DNA of 64,000 bases from Duganella sp. Leaf126 (GTDB lineage: Bacteria; Pseudomonadota; Gammaproteobacteria; Burkholderiales; Burkholderiaceae_D), in contig NZ_LMNW01000032.1 of assembly GCF_001423125.1 (NCBI RefSeq), forward strand, positions 200,068 through 264,067. The letters are read 5' to 3'. The translations under genes and the position numbers were made by a program. Position 1 is the stretch's first letter. Each line of letters opens with the position of its first letter. The notes under the pieces were generated by a model. That model made no database searches. It had not been told where the DNA came from and was given only the letters and a program-made list of their open reading frames with translations. Positions 23,021-33,400 of this stretch are shown piece by piece.

Positions 23021-24733
23021 ATGCTCCCTGAGAACCAGACCGCCATGCACCCAGAAATGCCGACACCCTATGAACAGGGCAACCAGAACCAGACCACCTT
23101 GTGGAGCGAATGCATCGCCTTCTACGAGCAACTGGCGCAGCGCTTCCCGCAAGTCTTGCGTTTCGAGCAGATCGGCGTGTCCGATGGCGGCGTGGCGATC
23201 CACGCGGGCGTGGTCAGCGCCGATGGCGTGTTCGACCGCCACTTGATCAAGGCGCAGGGCCGCCCGGTGTTCTTCAACAACAACGGCATCCACCCCGGCG
23301 AGCCGGAAGGCGTCGATGCCTGCATGGCCATCGTGCGCGACCTGTGTTTCGATCCCGCCAAACTGGCGGCGCTCGGCACCACGGTGCTGTTGTTTGTGCC
23401 CCTTTACAACGTCGATGGCGCGCTGAACCGCTCCAACACGTCGCGCGTGAACCAGGATGGTCCCGAACAGTTCGGCTTCCGCGGCAACAGCCGTCACCTC
23501 GACCTGAACCGCGACTTCATCAAGTGCGACACCCTGAACGCCCAGCTGTTCAACCAGCTGCTCAGTACCTGGGACCCGGACGTGATGGTCGATACCCACA
23601 CGTCCAACGGCGCCGACTACCCGTACACGATGACGCTGATCCATACCCAGGCGGACAAGCTCGGCTATGGTCTCGGCCCCTTCCTGCGCGACACCATGCT
23701 GCCGCACATCTACGCGCAGATGGCAGCCCAGGGCTGGCCCACCTGCCCGTACGTCAATCCGGTGCACGACACGCCCGACGACGGCATCGCCGAGTTCCTC
23801 GAAGTGCCGCGCTTTTCCACCGGCTTTGCAGCCCTGCACCACGTGATCGGCTTCATGCCGGAAACCCATATGCTCAAGCCGTTCAAGGACCGCTACGCAT
23901 CGATGCGCGCGTTGCTGGACGTGACCATGGCATTTACCACCGCCCACGGCGCACAGATCATGCAGCTGCGCGCCGAGGCCCGCGAACAGGCAGCCAACGC
24001 CACCACCTTCCCCGTGCACTGGAAGATGGATGAGAGCAAGCCGTCCACCTTCCGCTTCCACGGCTATACCGCGCGCCGCAGCGCCAGCCTGCTGGGCCAC
24101 TACCAGCGCCTGTCGTACGACCGCAGCGCGCCGTGGGAAAAGGACATCGCCTATTTCAATACCTTCGTGCCCGACGCCACCGTGCGCGCACCGAAAGGCT
24201 ATATCGTGCCGCAGGCGTGGCGCGAAGTGATCGAGCGCCTGAAGTGGAACAACGTGGAAATGGCGCCGTTCGACGCGCCGGCCACCATCGAGGCCCAGTA
24301 CTACCACGTGGCGTCGGTGACGTCGCGCCCGCATGCTTACGAAGGCCACCTGTACCACGACGATGTCGTGCTGGAGACGCGCACCGGCAGTTTTACGGTG
24401 CAGGCCGGCGACTGGTTCATCCCGCTCAAGCAGTACAACGCCCGCTACGCGGTGGAAACGCTGGAACCGCTGGGCCACGACTCGTTCTTCCGCTGGGGAT
24501 TCTTCAACAGCGTGCTGGAGAAGAAGGAAGCGTATTCGGATTACGTGTTCGAAGACCTGGCGCTGGAGATGCTCGCCGCCGAGCCGGCATTGAACGCGGC
24601 ATTCGAGGCCTGGAAGACCGCCAACCCGGCGCTGCTGTCGCAACAGGATGCCGTACTCGGCTTTATTTTCGAACACGGCCAGCGTCACGCGGAACCGGAA
24701 TGGCGCCGCTACCCGGTGCTGTCGGTCTTCTAA
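23021..24733 (+). CDS. M14-family zinc carboxypeptidase-like protein
   Basis: The protein is 570 residues from this ATG; in-frame ATGs at 23045 and 23057 are equally possible because no start has a strong ribosome site. Zinc ligands are in NNNGIHPGEPEG (HxxE) and in the later VDTHTSNGADYPY. The substrate-binding RHLDLNRDF segment is present, so it is an intact M14 peptidase core in the first 260 residues. A C-terminal beta-rich extension of about 250 residues is unassigned. There is no signal peptide from any of the starts, so the protein is probably cytoplasmic. It is divergent from the MBL-like gene across 170 bp. The substrate is not evident. Confidence 0.82.
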   Translation: MLPENQTAMHPEMPTPYEQGNQNQTTLWSECIAFYEQLAQRFPQVLRFEQIGVSDGGVAIHAGVVSADGVFDRHLIKAQGRPVFFNNNGIHPGEPEGVDACMAIVRDLCFDPAKLAALGTTVLLFVPLYNVDGALNRSNTSRVNQDGPEQFGFRGNSRHLDLNRDFIKCDTLNAQLFNQLLSTWDPDVMVDTHTSNGADYPYTMTLIHTQADKLGYGLGPFLRDTMLPHIYAQMAAQGWPTCPYVNPVHDTPDDGIAEFLEVPRFSTGFAALHHVIGFMPETHMLKPFKDRYASMRALLDVTMAFTTAHGAQIMQLRAEAREQAANATTFPVHWKMDESKPSTFRFHGYTARRSASLLGHYQRLSYDRSAPWEKDIAYFNTFVPDATVRAPKGYIVPQAWREVIERLKWNNVEMAPFDAPATIEAQYYHVASVTSRPHAYEGHLYHDDVVLETRTGSFTVQAGDWFIPLKQYNARYAVETLEPLGHDSFFRWGFFNSVLEKKEAYSDYVFEDLALEMLAAEPALNAAFEAWKTANPALLSQQDAVLGFIFEHGQRHAEPEWRRYPVLSVF

Positions 24734-24756
24734 GCGCGCCCGCCGCCGATTTTTAC

Positions 24757-24789
24757 GCTGCACGCAGCGGCGATCCCGCCGCGTGCAGC
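24757..24789 (+). other. Hairpin between the M14 and FUSC genes
   Basis: GCTGCACGC and GCGTGCAGC are perfect 9-bp inverted repeats, with further GCGGC/GCCGC pairing inside. There is no T run. It could stabilise the upstream mRNA or act as a factor-dependent stop. Confidence 0.45.
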
Positions 24790-24823
24790 TTGCCGCCCGT
24801 TCTGCCGCCCACAAGGTCACCGC

Positions 24824-26968
24824 ATGCATTACGCACTCAACCTGCGCACGTTTTTCTACAGCCATTATTTTTACCTGGGCCTGCGCTTTGCCGCCGGCCT
24901 GGTCGGCGTCACCGTGCTCACGCTGCACCTGACCGACATGCACACAGCGATGACCGTGTGTATCGGCGCGCTGTGCACGGCGCTGATGGACATGCCGAGC
25001 CCGCTGCGCCACAAGTTCAACGAAATGAGCGCCTCGGTCCTGCTATGCAGCGCGGTGACGCTGGTGATCAGCCTGTGCGCGCCGCTGCACTGGCTGCTGA
25101 TGATCATGCTGGTGCTGGTCAGCTTTTTTGCCTGCATGATGGTGGTGTACGGCAAAAAGTCGATGCCGCTGCAACTGGCCACGCTGTTCATCATGACCAT
25201 GTCGATGGAACACTCGATGACGATGCGGCAGTCCTTCGTCCACACTGCCTGGTTCACCACGGGTGCGGTGGCCTACCTGGCGTATGCGATGGCGGTGTCG
25301 TGGGTGCTGCGCCACCGCATCAAGCAGCAGGTGCTGGCCGAGGCCCTGTTCGAACTGGCCCACTACATCGACATCAAGGCCGATTTCTACGACACCCGCT
25401 ACAACCTCAACGAGCAGTTCAACAAGCTGGTGCGCCAGCAAAGCGTGCTGGCCGACCGCCAGCAAGCGTCGCGCGACCTGATCCTGCGCGCCCACCTGAA
25501 CGCCAAGGACGCCATCGTGGTGCAGACCCACGTATGCATGCTCGACCTGTACGAGCTGGTGCTGTCCACCCACACCGACTACGCGCAGCTGCGCCTGCAC
25601 CTGGCCGATTCGCCCGTGATGAAAACCCTGCACGACCTGGCCTTCAAGTGCGCGCGCGATATCGAATCGGTGGCCTACGACGTCACCCGCAAAAAAGCCT
25701 CATACCCGGAAGTGACCTATGACGCCGAACTCGAGGCCATCGAGACCGAACTGGCGGCCCTGCAGGCGCGCATCGCCGCCGGCAAGCCGGAGCAGGAAGC
25801 GCTGGCCGTGCTGCGCGCGCAGCGCAACAAGATCCGCGCCATCATCAAGATGATAGGCGAGCTGCACCAGGCCAGCCAGAAAGCGTATGCCACCACGCCG
25901 TTCTGGGTCGATGCCGACATGGGGCCGTTCCTGTCGCAGCAGAAGTACGAGCTGCGCATGATCTTGTCGCACCTGCGGCTGGACTCGCCGATCTTCCGCT
26001 TTTCGCTGCGGGTGGCGATGGCGATCTCGGTCGGGCTGGCGGTGGCGGCGCAGCTGCCGTATGCGGCGCACAGCTACTGGATCGTGCTGACCATCGTCAT
26101 CATCCTCAAGCCCAGCTTCAGCATGACCAAGCAGCGCCGCAGCGACCGCATCATCGGCACCATCATCGGCTGCGTGATCACGGCGCTGGTGCTGCATGTC
26201 GTCGACAGCATGGCCGTGATCCTGGCCGTGCTGGTGGTGGCCACGGTGGCCACGCCCACCTTCATCTACCTGCGCTACCGCTACGCGGCGGTGGCCGTGT
26301 CGATCATGATCTTGCTGCAGATGCACCTGATCGCCCCGGGCAACAACAACCTGATCATGGAGCGCCTGGTCGATACCTTCATCGGCGCGGCGGTCGCCAC
26401 CGCCTTCAGCTTCGTGCTGGCCAACTGGGAGTACCAGAGCGTGCCGCGGCTGGTGCGCGAGGTACTGGAGGTCAACCTGCGCTATATGCAGGCCGCCTTC
26501 GACCTGCTGCAGGGCAAGTGCAAAGACGATTTCGCCTACCGCATCGAACGCAAGCGCCTGATGGACAGCCTGGCCGCGCTCAGCTCGGCGCTGGTGCGCA
26601 TGCTCGACGAGCCGGCCAGCAAGCGCCGCGCAGTCGAAGACATCAACCTGTTCATCGTGCAGAACTACCTGCTGGTGGCGCACGTGGCCGCGCTGCGCGC
26701 CATCCTGCGCCGCCACGTGGTGGAGCTGCCAAGCGAACCGGTCAACGCCATGCTCGGTGTCAGCCACGACCAGGTGGTGCGCATCCTGGGCCACGCGCTC
26801 GATCCGCACGCAGCCTATGTAACCACCGACACGCAGCAAACGGCACCCGAGACGGCGCCGGTGCCGTGGTCGGGCTGGCCGCTGGTGCAGCGCCGGATCC
26901 GCCTGTTACAGGCCGACGCCGTCAAGATCATCGGCTACAGCCGCGCCGTGCTGCGCAACATTGCCTGA
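24824..26968 (+). CDS. FUSC-family inner-membrane transporter (YccS/AaeB-like)
   Basis: This 714-residue protein has the duplicated FUSC layout. Two blocks of about five to six membrane segments (about residues 18-165 and 390-525) are each followed by a cytoplasmic helical region of about 200 residues. The second block carries the family motif WIVLTIVIILKPSFSMTKQRRSDRIIGT. Members include aromatic-acid exporters (AaeB) and fusaric-acid resistance proteins; others have no known substrate. No AaeA-type membrane fusion protein is adjacent, so a complete efflux pump is not encoded here. It lies 90 bp after the M14 gene, with a hairpin between. Confidence 0.88.
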   Translation: MHYALNLRTFFYSHYFYLGLRFAAGLVGVTVLTLHLTDMHTAMTVCIGALCTALMDMPSPLRHKFNEMSASVLLCSAVTLVISLCAPLHWLLMIMLVLVSFFACMMVVYGKKSMPLQLATLFIMTMSMEHSMTMRQSFVHTAWFTTGAVAYLAYAMAVSWVLRHRIKQQVLAEALFELAHYIDIKADFYDTRYNLNEQFNKLVRQQSVLADRQQASRDLILRAHLNAKDAIVVQTHVCMLDLYELVLSTHTDYAQLRLHLADSPVMKTLHDLAFKCARDIESVAYDVTRKKASYPEVTYDAELEAIETELAALQARIAAGKPEQEALAVLRAQRNKIRAIIKMIGELHQASQKAYATTPFWVDADMGPFLSQQKYELRMILSHLRLDSPIFRFSLRVAMAISVGLAVAAQLPYAAHSYWIVLTIVIILKPSFSMTKQRRSDRIIGTIIGCVITALVLHVVDSMAVILAVLVVATVATPTFIYLRYRYAAVAVSIMILLQMHLIAPGNNNLIMERLVDTFIGAAVATAFSFVLANWEYQSVPRLVREVLEVNLRYMQAAFDLLQGKCKDDFAYRIERKRLMDSLAALSSALVRMLDEPASKRRAVEDINLFIVQNYLLVAHVAALRAILRRHVVELPSEPVNAMLGVSHDQVVRILGHALDPHAAYVTTDTQQTAPETAPVPWSGWPLVQRRIRLLQADAVKIIGYSRAVLRNIA

Positions 26969-27033
26969 CTTATAAAGTTGCAGGCACATATAAGCCACAT
27001 GAATATCATACCGTACGGCAACAGTATGAAGTT

Positions 27034-27048
27034 ATACGGTTTTCGTAT
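27034..27048. promoter_or_regulatory. Inverted repeat ahead of the small-protein pair
   Basis: ATACG and CGTAT are separated by five bases in an AT-rich 167-bp gap. CCGTACGG (27011-27018) is a second palindrome just upstream. The AT-rich character stands out from the GC-rich surroundings and marks a promoter region for the next gene. Confidence 0.35.
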
Positions 27049-27135
27049 CACATGCATCACAAAATGAAAGTATATTTATTTCTCTGAGAGGCGCATACTG
27101 CACTGCATCAAACGGACATTCACAAGGAGCTGCTC

Positions 27136-27372
27136 ATGACCACCACGATCTTCAACTACCACACCAATGTTAACGATTTCGCCAGCGACGTTACCAAAGC
27201 CGTGCGCCAGTTGTTCGCTTCGCTGGTCGGCAAGCACCACGCTGCTGACGTGACCGTTGCTCAGGATAGCAGCGAAGAAGCCGCCCTGTGGCTGAGCAGC
27301 GCCGCCAGCGACGCAGCTGCGCACTCGCCCAGCCTGGCGTCGGAACTGCGCTACGCCGCTGCCCGCGCCTGA
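27136..27372 (+). CDS. Small protein of unknown function (78 aa)
   Basis: This 78-residue soluble, Ala/Ser-rich protein starts at an ATG with a strong AAGGAGCTG site. It contains FASDVTKAVRQLFASLVG followed by an acidic EEAALWLSSAAS helix. I do not recognise the family. It follows an AT-rich promoter-like stretch and precedes a 29-residue microprotein by 39 bp, with a terminator after the pair. This bicistronic layout and the good ribosome sites favour real expression. Highly expressed small stress-type proteins of Oxalobacteraceae can look like this, but that is only an impression. Confidence 0.7.
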   Translation: MTTTIFNYHTNVNDFASDVTKAVRQLFASLVGKHHAADVTVAQDSSEEAALWLSSAASDAAAHSPSLASELRYAAARA

Positions 27373-27411
27373 TCCTGCCGTATTCCATTGACCGCATCGA
27401 GGAGAAATAAC

Positions 27412-27501
27412 ATGCTGACCATTATCGAAAACCTGCCAGTCGCCGTTGCCCTGACCGCTGTCGCCCTGCGCCTCTACCTCGGCGCCAATCCAGGCAAATA
27501 A
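27412..27501 (+). CDS. 29-residue microprotein with one membrane-like helix
   Basis: The short frame MLTIIENLPVAVALTAVALR continues to LYLGANPGK. It has an excellent GAGGAG site nine bases before the ATG and a terminator 30 bp after its stop. Most of it is one hydrophobic helix of about 18 residues ending in a basic residue. It shares the transcript with the 78-residue gene upstream. Function unknown. Confidence 0.6.
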   Translation: MLTIIENLPVAVALTAVALRLYLGANPGK

Positions 27502-27530
27502 TATCGCTCTGCAGTCTTCTGCAGATGGGC

Positions 27531-27568
27531 AAAAGCCCCGGCCGCGCAAGCGGACCGGGGCTTTTTAA
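27531..27568. terminator. Bidirectional terminator between the small genes and the permease
   Basis: AGCCCCGG and CCGGGGCT form a perfect 8-bp stem with a 13-nt loop. TTTT follows on the plus strand and AAAA precedes it, so it serves both the microprotein transcript and the convergent permease gene. Confidence 0.88.
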
Positions 27569-27585
27569 CGTCTTGCGTTTACCTG

Positions 27586-29055
27586 CTATTTATTCAGCCG
27601 CGAGTTGCGCATGCCATACAACAGATAGGTGATCACGGCAGCCGACATCCAGATCGCAAAGATCGTGTACGTGGTCAGCGACAGGCCGAACATCAGGTAC
27701 AGGCAGGCAGCGATGCTGAGTCCCGGCACCAGGTAGGCGCCGCCGGGAACACGGAAACCGGGGGTCGGGTTGGCGCGCTGCTTGTAGCGCAACACCGGCA
27801 CCGCCAGCGACACCACGATAAAGGCGGTCAGGGTGCCCATGCTGACCATGTCCCACAGGAACGTCGCATCGACAAAGCCGGCCACCAGGCCCACCACCAG
27901 GCACACGATCAGCGTGTTGTGCACGGGCGATGCCGTGCGCGGGTTGACCTTCTGAAAAGTCTTCGAGATCAGCCCGTCCTTGGAAATCGCGTACAGGATG
28001 CGGGTCTGGCCGTAGATCGTCACCAGCGTCACGCTGAAAACCGAGATCACGGCGCCCGCCGCCAGCACCAGCGCCGGCCAGGTCTTGCCGGTCACGTTCT
28101 GCAGAATCACAGCCAGGCCCGCCTCCTGGCCGGCGAACTTGGACGCCGGCTGCGCGCCCATGGCAGCAAATGCCACCAGCATGTAAAACACGGTGACGAT
28201 GGCCAATGCCGACAAAATACCGACCGGCACGTTGCGGGTCGGATTGCGCACTTCCTCGCCGGCCGTGGCCACGGTGTCGAGGCCGATGAACGAGAAGAAC
28301 ACGGTGGCAGCAGCCGCTGTCACGCCGGCCATGCCGGTGTAATGGACGCCGTTGTCGGGGCTGAAGAACGGGTGGAAGTTATTGATGTCGAACCCTGAAA
28401 ACGCGATCACGATGAAAAACACCAGGATCGCCAGCTTGATCAGCACCATGATGGCGTTGGTGGTGGCCGACTCCTTGGTGCCACGGATCAGCAGCACGCA
28501 GCACAGGCAGACCAGCAAGATCGGCGGCAGGTTGATGTGGCCCGGCTGGAACGTAATTCCGTGGCTGGCCGTGGCCACGATCATCGGCGAACGCAGCATC
28601 TCCGGGATATGCCAGCCGAAAGCGTTGTTGAGGAAATTGTTCAGGTAGTCGGACCAGCCGATGGCCGTGGCGCTGGCCGCCAGTCCATATTCGAGCAGCA
28701 AGCAGGCGGCCATGATAAAGGCCAGGAATTCGCCGACCGTGGCATAGGCGAACGAGTACGACGAACCGGAGGCGGGGATGCGGAACGACAGCTCGGCATA
28801 GCACAGGGCGGTCAGGCCCGCCGTGATGGCTGCGATCAGGAACGACAGCACCACGGAAGGCCCGGCCTTGGGAACGGCTTCGACCATCGTGAAGAAAATA
28901 CCGGTGCCGATGGTGGCGCCGACGCCGATCATGGTCAGCGGAAACAGGCCCATCGAGCGGTGCAGGCGGTTGGCGGAAGGCGCGTGATCGGCTTGTTCGA
29001 CGGGGGGAGCAACTGGCTTGGTACGGGTCAGCTTCTGGACCAGCGTTTGATTCAC
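27586..29055 (-). CDS. APC-family cationic amino-acid permease (YfnA/CAT-like)
   Basis: This 489-residue transporter has about 12 membrane segments and the APC hallmark GVGATIGTGIFF in the first one. GLDTVATAGEEVRNPTRNVP is the conserved loop of the CAT subgroup, whose bacterial members include YfnA. It would import amino acids with protons. It is adjacent to, but on a separate transcript from, the arginine catabolic genes, so arginine or another basic amino acid is a reasonable guess. About 247 bp of AT-richer DNA upstream hold its promoter. Confidence 0.88.
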   Translation of the reverse strand: MNQTLVQKLTRTKPVAPPVEQADHAPSANRLHRSMGLFPLTMIGVGATIGTGIFFTMVEAVPKAGPSVVLSFLIAAITAGLTALCYAELSFRIPASGSSYSFAYATVGEFLAFIMAACLLLEYGLAASATAIGWSDYLNNFLNNAFGWHIPEMLRSPMIVATASHGITFQPGHINLPPILLVCLCCVLLIRGTKESATTNAIMVLIKLAILVFFIVIAFSGFDINNFHPFFSPDNGVHYTGMAGVTAAAATVFFSFIGLDTVATAGEEVRNPTRNVPVGILSALAIVTVFYMLVAFAAMGAQPASKFAGQEAGLAVILQNVTGKTWPALVLAAGAVISVFSVTLVTIYGQTRILYAISKDGLISKTFQKVNPRTASPVHNTLIVCLVVGLVAGFVDATFLWDMVSMGTLTAFIVVSLAVPVLRYKQRANPTPGFRVPGGAYLVPGLSIAACLYLMFGLSLTTYTIFAIWMSAAVITYLLYGMRNSRLNK

Positions 29056-29302
29056 AGTGATTCCTTGTGGGAGATATGTTCAGGCAAAAAACTAAGCGAT
29101 TATAGGCCTTTACGCCTTCCCCCAAGAAAGTTCTTTTGTGTGATCTATACAACTTAAATCATGTGGCAACAATGCTATTGTGGTTACAGATGCTTACTTT
29201 TGATACAGCGAACCAGTAGATCGCGCAGCCCGCGCACGCTACGCTGGACCCTGGTTTGCAGCAAAAAAAAACACTCAGACAAGACCCTCAGGAGATCGTT
29301 GT

Positions 29303-29431
29303 ATGCCGGTTAAAAAAATCCACTCCCACATTCCCACCGTTTCCCGCCGCGTGCACCCGGCCGTGGGCCTGGCAGCTGCGCTGCTCGGCTTTGCCGCCAC
29401 GCTCGCTGCCGTGCTGATCGTCAGGAACTGA
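29303..29431 (+). CDS. 42-residue single-span membrane microprotein
   Basis: The frame begins MPVKKIHSHIPTVSRRVHP and continues into one hydrophobic helix (AVGLAAALLGFAATLAAVLIV), ending RN. The ATG has a strong CAGGAGA site. The basic N-terminus and single helix predict an inner-membrane protein with the N-terminus inside. It lies between the divergent permease promoter and the convergent astE. Function unknown. Confidence 0.6.
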   Translation: MPVKKIHSHIPTVSRRVHPAVGLAAALLGFAATLAAVLIVRN

Positions 29432-29454
29432 CCGCAACCGGTGCGCAGCAGGCT

Positions 29455-30477
29455 TTAGCTCACCCGCACCACCATCAACCCTGCCCGCAGCCCTACCCGC
29501 ACATCGGGGTTCGGAAAGACCACCAGTTCTTCCGGGTGCTGCACCCGGTACACGGTGTCGCCGTCGCGGGCGATTTCCTCGCCCTGGCGCAGCGCCGTGA
29601 AATTGTGGGTGTCCTTGCCGAAGGCCATGCGGAACTGGTCGCTCAGCTTGATGATCTGGCGCGCCGTGTGGAACACATGCGGCTGACGGCCGCTGCCTGC
29701 GGTGGCGACGCCGCGCAGCAAATTGTCGAGCGCCTGCGACGCATCGGCAAACTGCGCCAGGTCGTTCTGGCCCAGCGTGCCGATGCGCCCCAGTTCCACC
29801 GTGGTGCCTGCGGCCGCGTGGTGCTCGGCCGAATAATAACTGTAGGTCCCGACCGACGCCGGATTCATGATCACGGCGCCGATGCCGGCTGCGCCCAGCC
29901 AGTCGATCAGCGCGCGGCGCGGCTGCTCGGCGATGATCTCGGGGACGATGGCAAACGTCGGGTAGACCGACGGCCGGATCGCCGTGTGCAGGTCCAGGTG
30001 CCAGCGCACCGGTCCCGCATCGGCAAAGAAGGCGCTGGTGGCAGCGATCAGCTGGTCGGCGCGCGCCGCTTCCGCGGTGCCGGCCAGCGTGCCGCGTTCG
30101 GCGCGGAACATGCGGTTCAGATCGGCGTCGATGAAGCGCTTGCCGGCGCGGATGGCGCCGATATTGCCCACGCATAGCATCAGGTCGACCGCCAGGCTGG
30201 CCGCGTCGCGCGCCAGCGCGTCGAGCAGGTAGGCGACCATTTCGATCGGTCCCGTCTCGTCGCCGTGCACCCCCACCGAAATGAGCAGCGCCGGCCGGCT
30301 GTCGGCGCGCGTCCCGGCGCCCTTGATGGTGAGGATGCCGTCGGCCGGCTGCGCCACCGCGAAGCCGGCCGCAGCGAAGCGGTCGGCCACGGCGCCGAAG
30401 TCGGCCTGCGCCAGCGCCCGCACCGGCTCGGGCAAGGCAGCAGGCAGCGCTGCGGAGGACGGTGTGTGGCCGTTCAT
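29455..30477 (-). CDS. astE: Succinylglutamate desuccinylase
   Basis: The 340-residue protein belongs to the AstE/AspA zinc hydrolases. Zinc and catalytic residues are in VGVHGDETGP (His and Glu) and in WHLDLHTAIRPS, with the ADLNRMF substrate segment. It performs the last AST step, N-succinylglutamate to glutamate plus succinate. The start lies 4 bp after the glutamate dehydrogenase stop, so the two are co-transcribed. The frame extends upstream into that gene without a plausible start. Confidence 0.92.
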   Translation of the reverse strand: MNGHTPSSAALPAALPEPVRALAQADFGAVADRFAAAGFAVAQPADGILTIKGAGTRADSRPALLISVGVHGDETGPIEMVAYLLDALARDAASLAVDLMLCVGNIGAIRAGKRFIDADLNRMFRAERGTLAGTAEAARADQLIAATSAFFADAGPVRWHLDLHTAIRPSVYPTFAIVPEIIAEQPRRALIDWLGAAGIGAVIMNPASVGTYSYYSAEHHAAAGTTVELGRIGTLGQNDLAQFADASQALDNLLRGVATAGSGRQPHVFHTARQIIKLSDQFRMAFGKDTHNFTALRQGEEIARDGDTVYRVQHPEELVVFPNPDVRVGLRAGLMVVRVS

Positions 30478-30481
30478 GCGC

Positions 30482-33400
30482 TTACGCCGCCAGCAGCGTG
30501 GTCGCTGCCGTACCGCTGGCATTGACCGCTTCCGACAAGGCCCACACATCGAGCATCGCCTGTTCCAGGTCGGCCGGCTGCGCATAGCCCGACAGGCCCA
30601 GCGTGTTGGCCACCAGTTCCACCGCCTCGGTGGCACCATGACCGCCGGTCGCGTGCTGCAGCACCTTCGACAGCAGGCGCTGCTGGGTGCGGCGCAGGGC
30701 GTTTTGCGCGTAGTTGCGCAACTGCTCCTGCGAGCGGTTGGCGGCCGGCAGTTTCAGTCCGCGCTCGAGCACGTCGATGCCCACCTGCTTGCGCAGCGCC
30801 AGGCCGATGTGCAGGAAGGCCGGCAAGTCCATGCCCGCCGGGCGCTGCACCGACAGCGCGGCAAACACGAACGCCGTAACCGCTTCGATCGCATCGACCG
30901 CGTTCCAGGCCTGGACGAATTCGGCACGCAGGCCGGCCGTCAGCTCGGCGTCGGTCTGGCCGTCGGCCGGCGTCACCTGCGACAGCTGGGCCAGCAGCTG
31001 CGGCTGGTCGAACAGGCGCGTGAGTTCTTCCACGCCGGCGCGCAGCTGGTCGGCCGGCACCGTCAGCGCGCCCTCGATCACGGCGCGTTGCAGCACGCGG
31101 GTGCGGCCATCGACCTTGATCGAGACGGCGCGCGGGATCTTCAGCGCGTCGGCATCGAGCGTGGCAAACACCGGCGCCAGGTTCAGCGCCGACCAGGCCT
31201 GGCCCCAGGCCTGGATCACCTCGGTTTCATCGACACCGTGCTCGCGGGCCAGCTCGCGCAGCATCAGCGGACCGCAGCGGTTGACCGATTCGTTGGCCAG
31301 CACGGTGGCCAGGATGGTGTTGGCCAGCGGGTGCGCCAGCGCCGGGCGGGTGGCCACCATCAGCGCGGGGAAGTACGGCTTGAGCATGGCTTCGGCCCAG
31401 CTGTGCTGCGTCAGCGGCAGCGCCGACAGGATGCGCTTGTAGCGGTTCTTGACGTTGGCGATCACCACCGCCAGTTCCGGCGTGGTCAGGCCACGGCCAT
31501 CGGCCTTGCGGCGCGCCAGCTCGGCCACCGTCGGCAGCTGCTCGAGGTCGCGCGACAGCGCGCCCTCTTCTTCCAGGAACGCGATCAGGTGGGCATAGCC
31601 GTCCTGCACCGCCGGTTCGGTCTGCGCCTGCGCCTCGCGCACCAGCAAATGGGTCTGCAGCGTGTTGTCGCGCAGGACCAGTCGCTCGATGTCGGCCGTC
31701 ATCAGGTTCAGCGTGTGGTTGCGGTCCGCTTCGCTGAGCTGACCGGCACTCATCTCCACGTCCAGCCACATCTTGACGTTGACTTCGTGGTCGGAGCAGT
31801 CCACGCCGGCCGAGTTGTCGATCGCATCGGTGAAGATGCGGCCGCCGGCCAGGGCGAACTCGATGCGGCCGGCCTGGGTGGCGCCCAGGTTGCCGCCCTC
31901 GGTGACGACCTTGCAGCGCAGCTCGTTGCCGTTGACGCGGATATTGTCGTTGGCGCGGTCCTTGACCTGGGCGTGGGTTTCGGTCGACGCCTTGATGTAG
32001 GTGCCGATACCACCGTTGTAGAACAGGTCCACCGGCGCCTTCAGGATGCGGTGCATCAGCTCTTCCGGCGGCAGCGAGGTTTCCTCGATGTCGAGCACGG
32101 CGCGGATCTGCGGCGACAGCGCGATCGCGCGCGCAGTGCGCGGGTAGACGCCGCCGCCGGCCGAGATCAGCTCCTTGTTGTAGTCGTCCCACGAGGAACG
32201 CGGCAGCGCGAACATCCGTTCGCGCTCGACGAACGACTGCTCCATGTCCGGGTTCGGATCGAGGAAGATATGGCGGTGATCGAACGCGGCGACGATTTTC
32301 AGCTTGCGCGACAACAGCGCACCGTTGCCGAACACGTCGCCCGACATGTCGCCCACGCCGACCATGGTGGTCGGTGTGGCGTGGATGTCGTGGTCCATTT
32401 CATAGAAGTGGCGCTGCACGGCCTCGAACGCGCCCTTGGCGGTGATGCCCATCTTCTTGTGGTCGTAGCCGTTGGAGCCGCCCGACGCAAACGCGTCGCC
32501 GAGCCAGAAGCCGCGCTGCACGGCGATGCTGTTGGCGATGTCGGAGAAGGTGGCCGTGCCCTTGTCGGCGGCGACCACCAGATAGGGGTCGGCGCTGTCG
32601 TAGCAGACCGTGTCCGCCGGCGGCACGATGTTGCCGAGCACGCGGTTGTCGGTCACTTCCAGCAGGCTGGAGATGAACAGGCGGTACACTGCCTCGCCTT
32701 CGGCCGCGATGGTTTCACGCACGGCGTCCTTCGGCATCTGCTTGCAGACGAAACCGCCCTTGGCGCCGGCCGGCACGATCACGGCGTTCTTGACCATCTG
32801 CGCCTTGACCAGGCCGAGGACTTCGGTGCGGTAGTCTTCCATGCGGTCGGACCAGCGCAGGCCACCGCGCGCGACCGGGCCGCCGCGCAGGTGCAGGCCC
32901 TCGAAGCGGCGCGAGAACACGTAGATCTCGCGGTACGGGCGCGGTTCCGGCACCAGCGACAGGGTGCTGGTGTCGAACTTGAAGATGATCTTGTCGCCCT
33001 TCTGGTCGTTCTGGAAGTAGTTGGTGCGCAGCGTGGCGGCAATCAGGTCGGCCAGCGCGCCCAGTACTTCTTCGCTGTCGGCGTGGTTGATGCCGGGCAG
33101 GCGCGCCTTGATGTCGGCCAGCTTGTCGAGCGCCTCGTTGCGGGTGGCTTCGGCCAGCGACGGATCGAAGCGGCGCAGGAACACGTCGACCAGCTCCTTG
33201 ACCAGGGCGGGCTGCTTGCGCAGCGTTTCGGCAATGTAGCGCACCGAGAACTGGGTGCCGGTCTGGCGCCAGTAGCTCATGTAGGCGCGCACCAGCTGTA
33301 CTTCGCGCACACTGAGGCCGCCTTCGATGACCAGGCCATTCAAGCGGCCGTCTTCGGCTTCGTTGTTGAACAGGGCCGAGAACAGTTCTTCGGCAACCAC

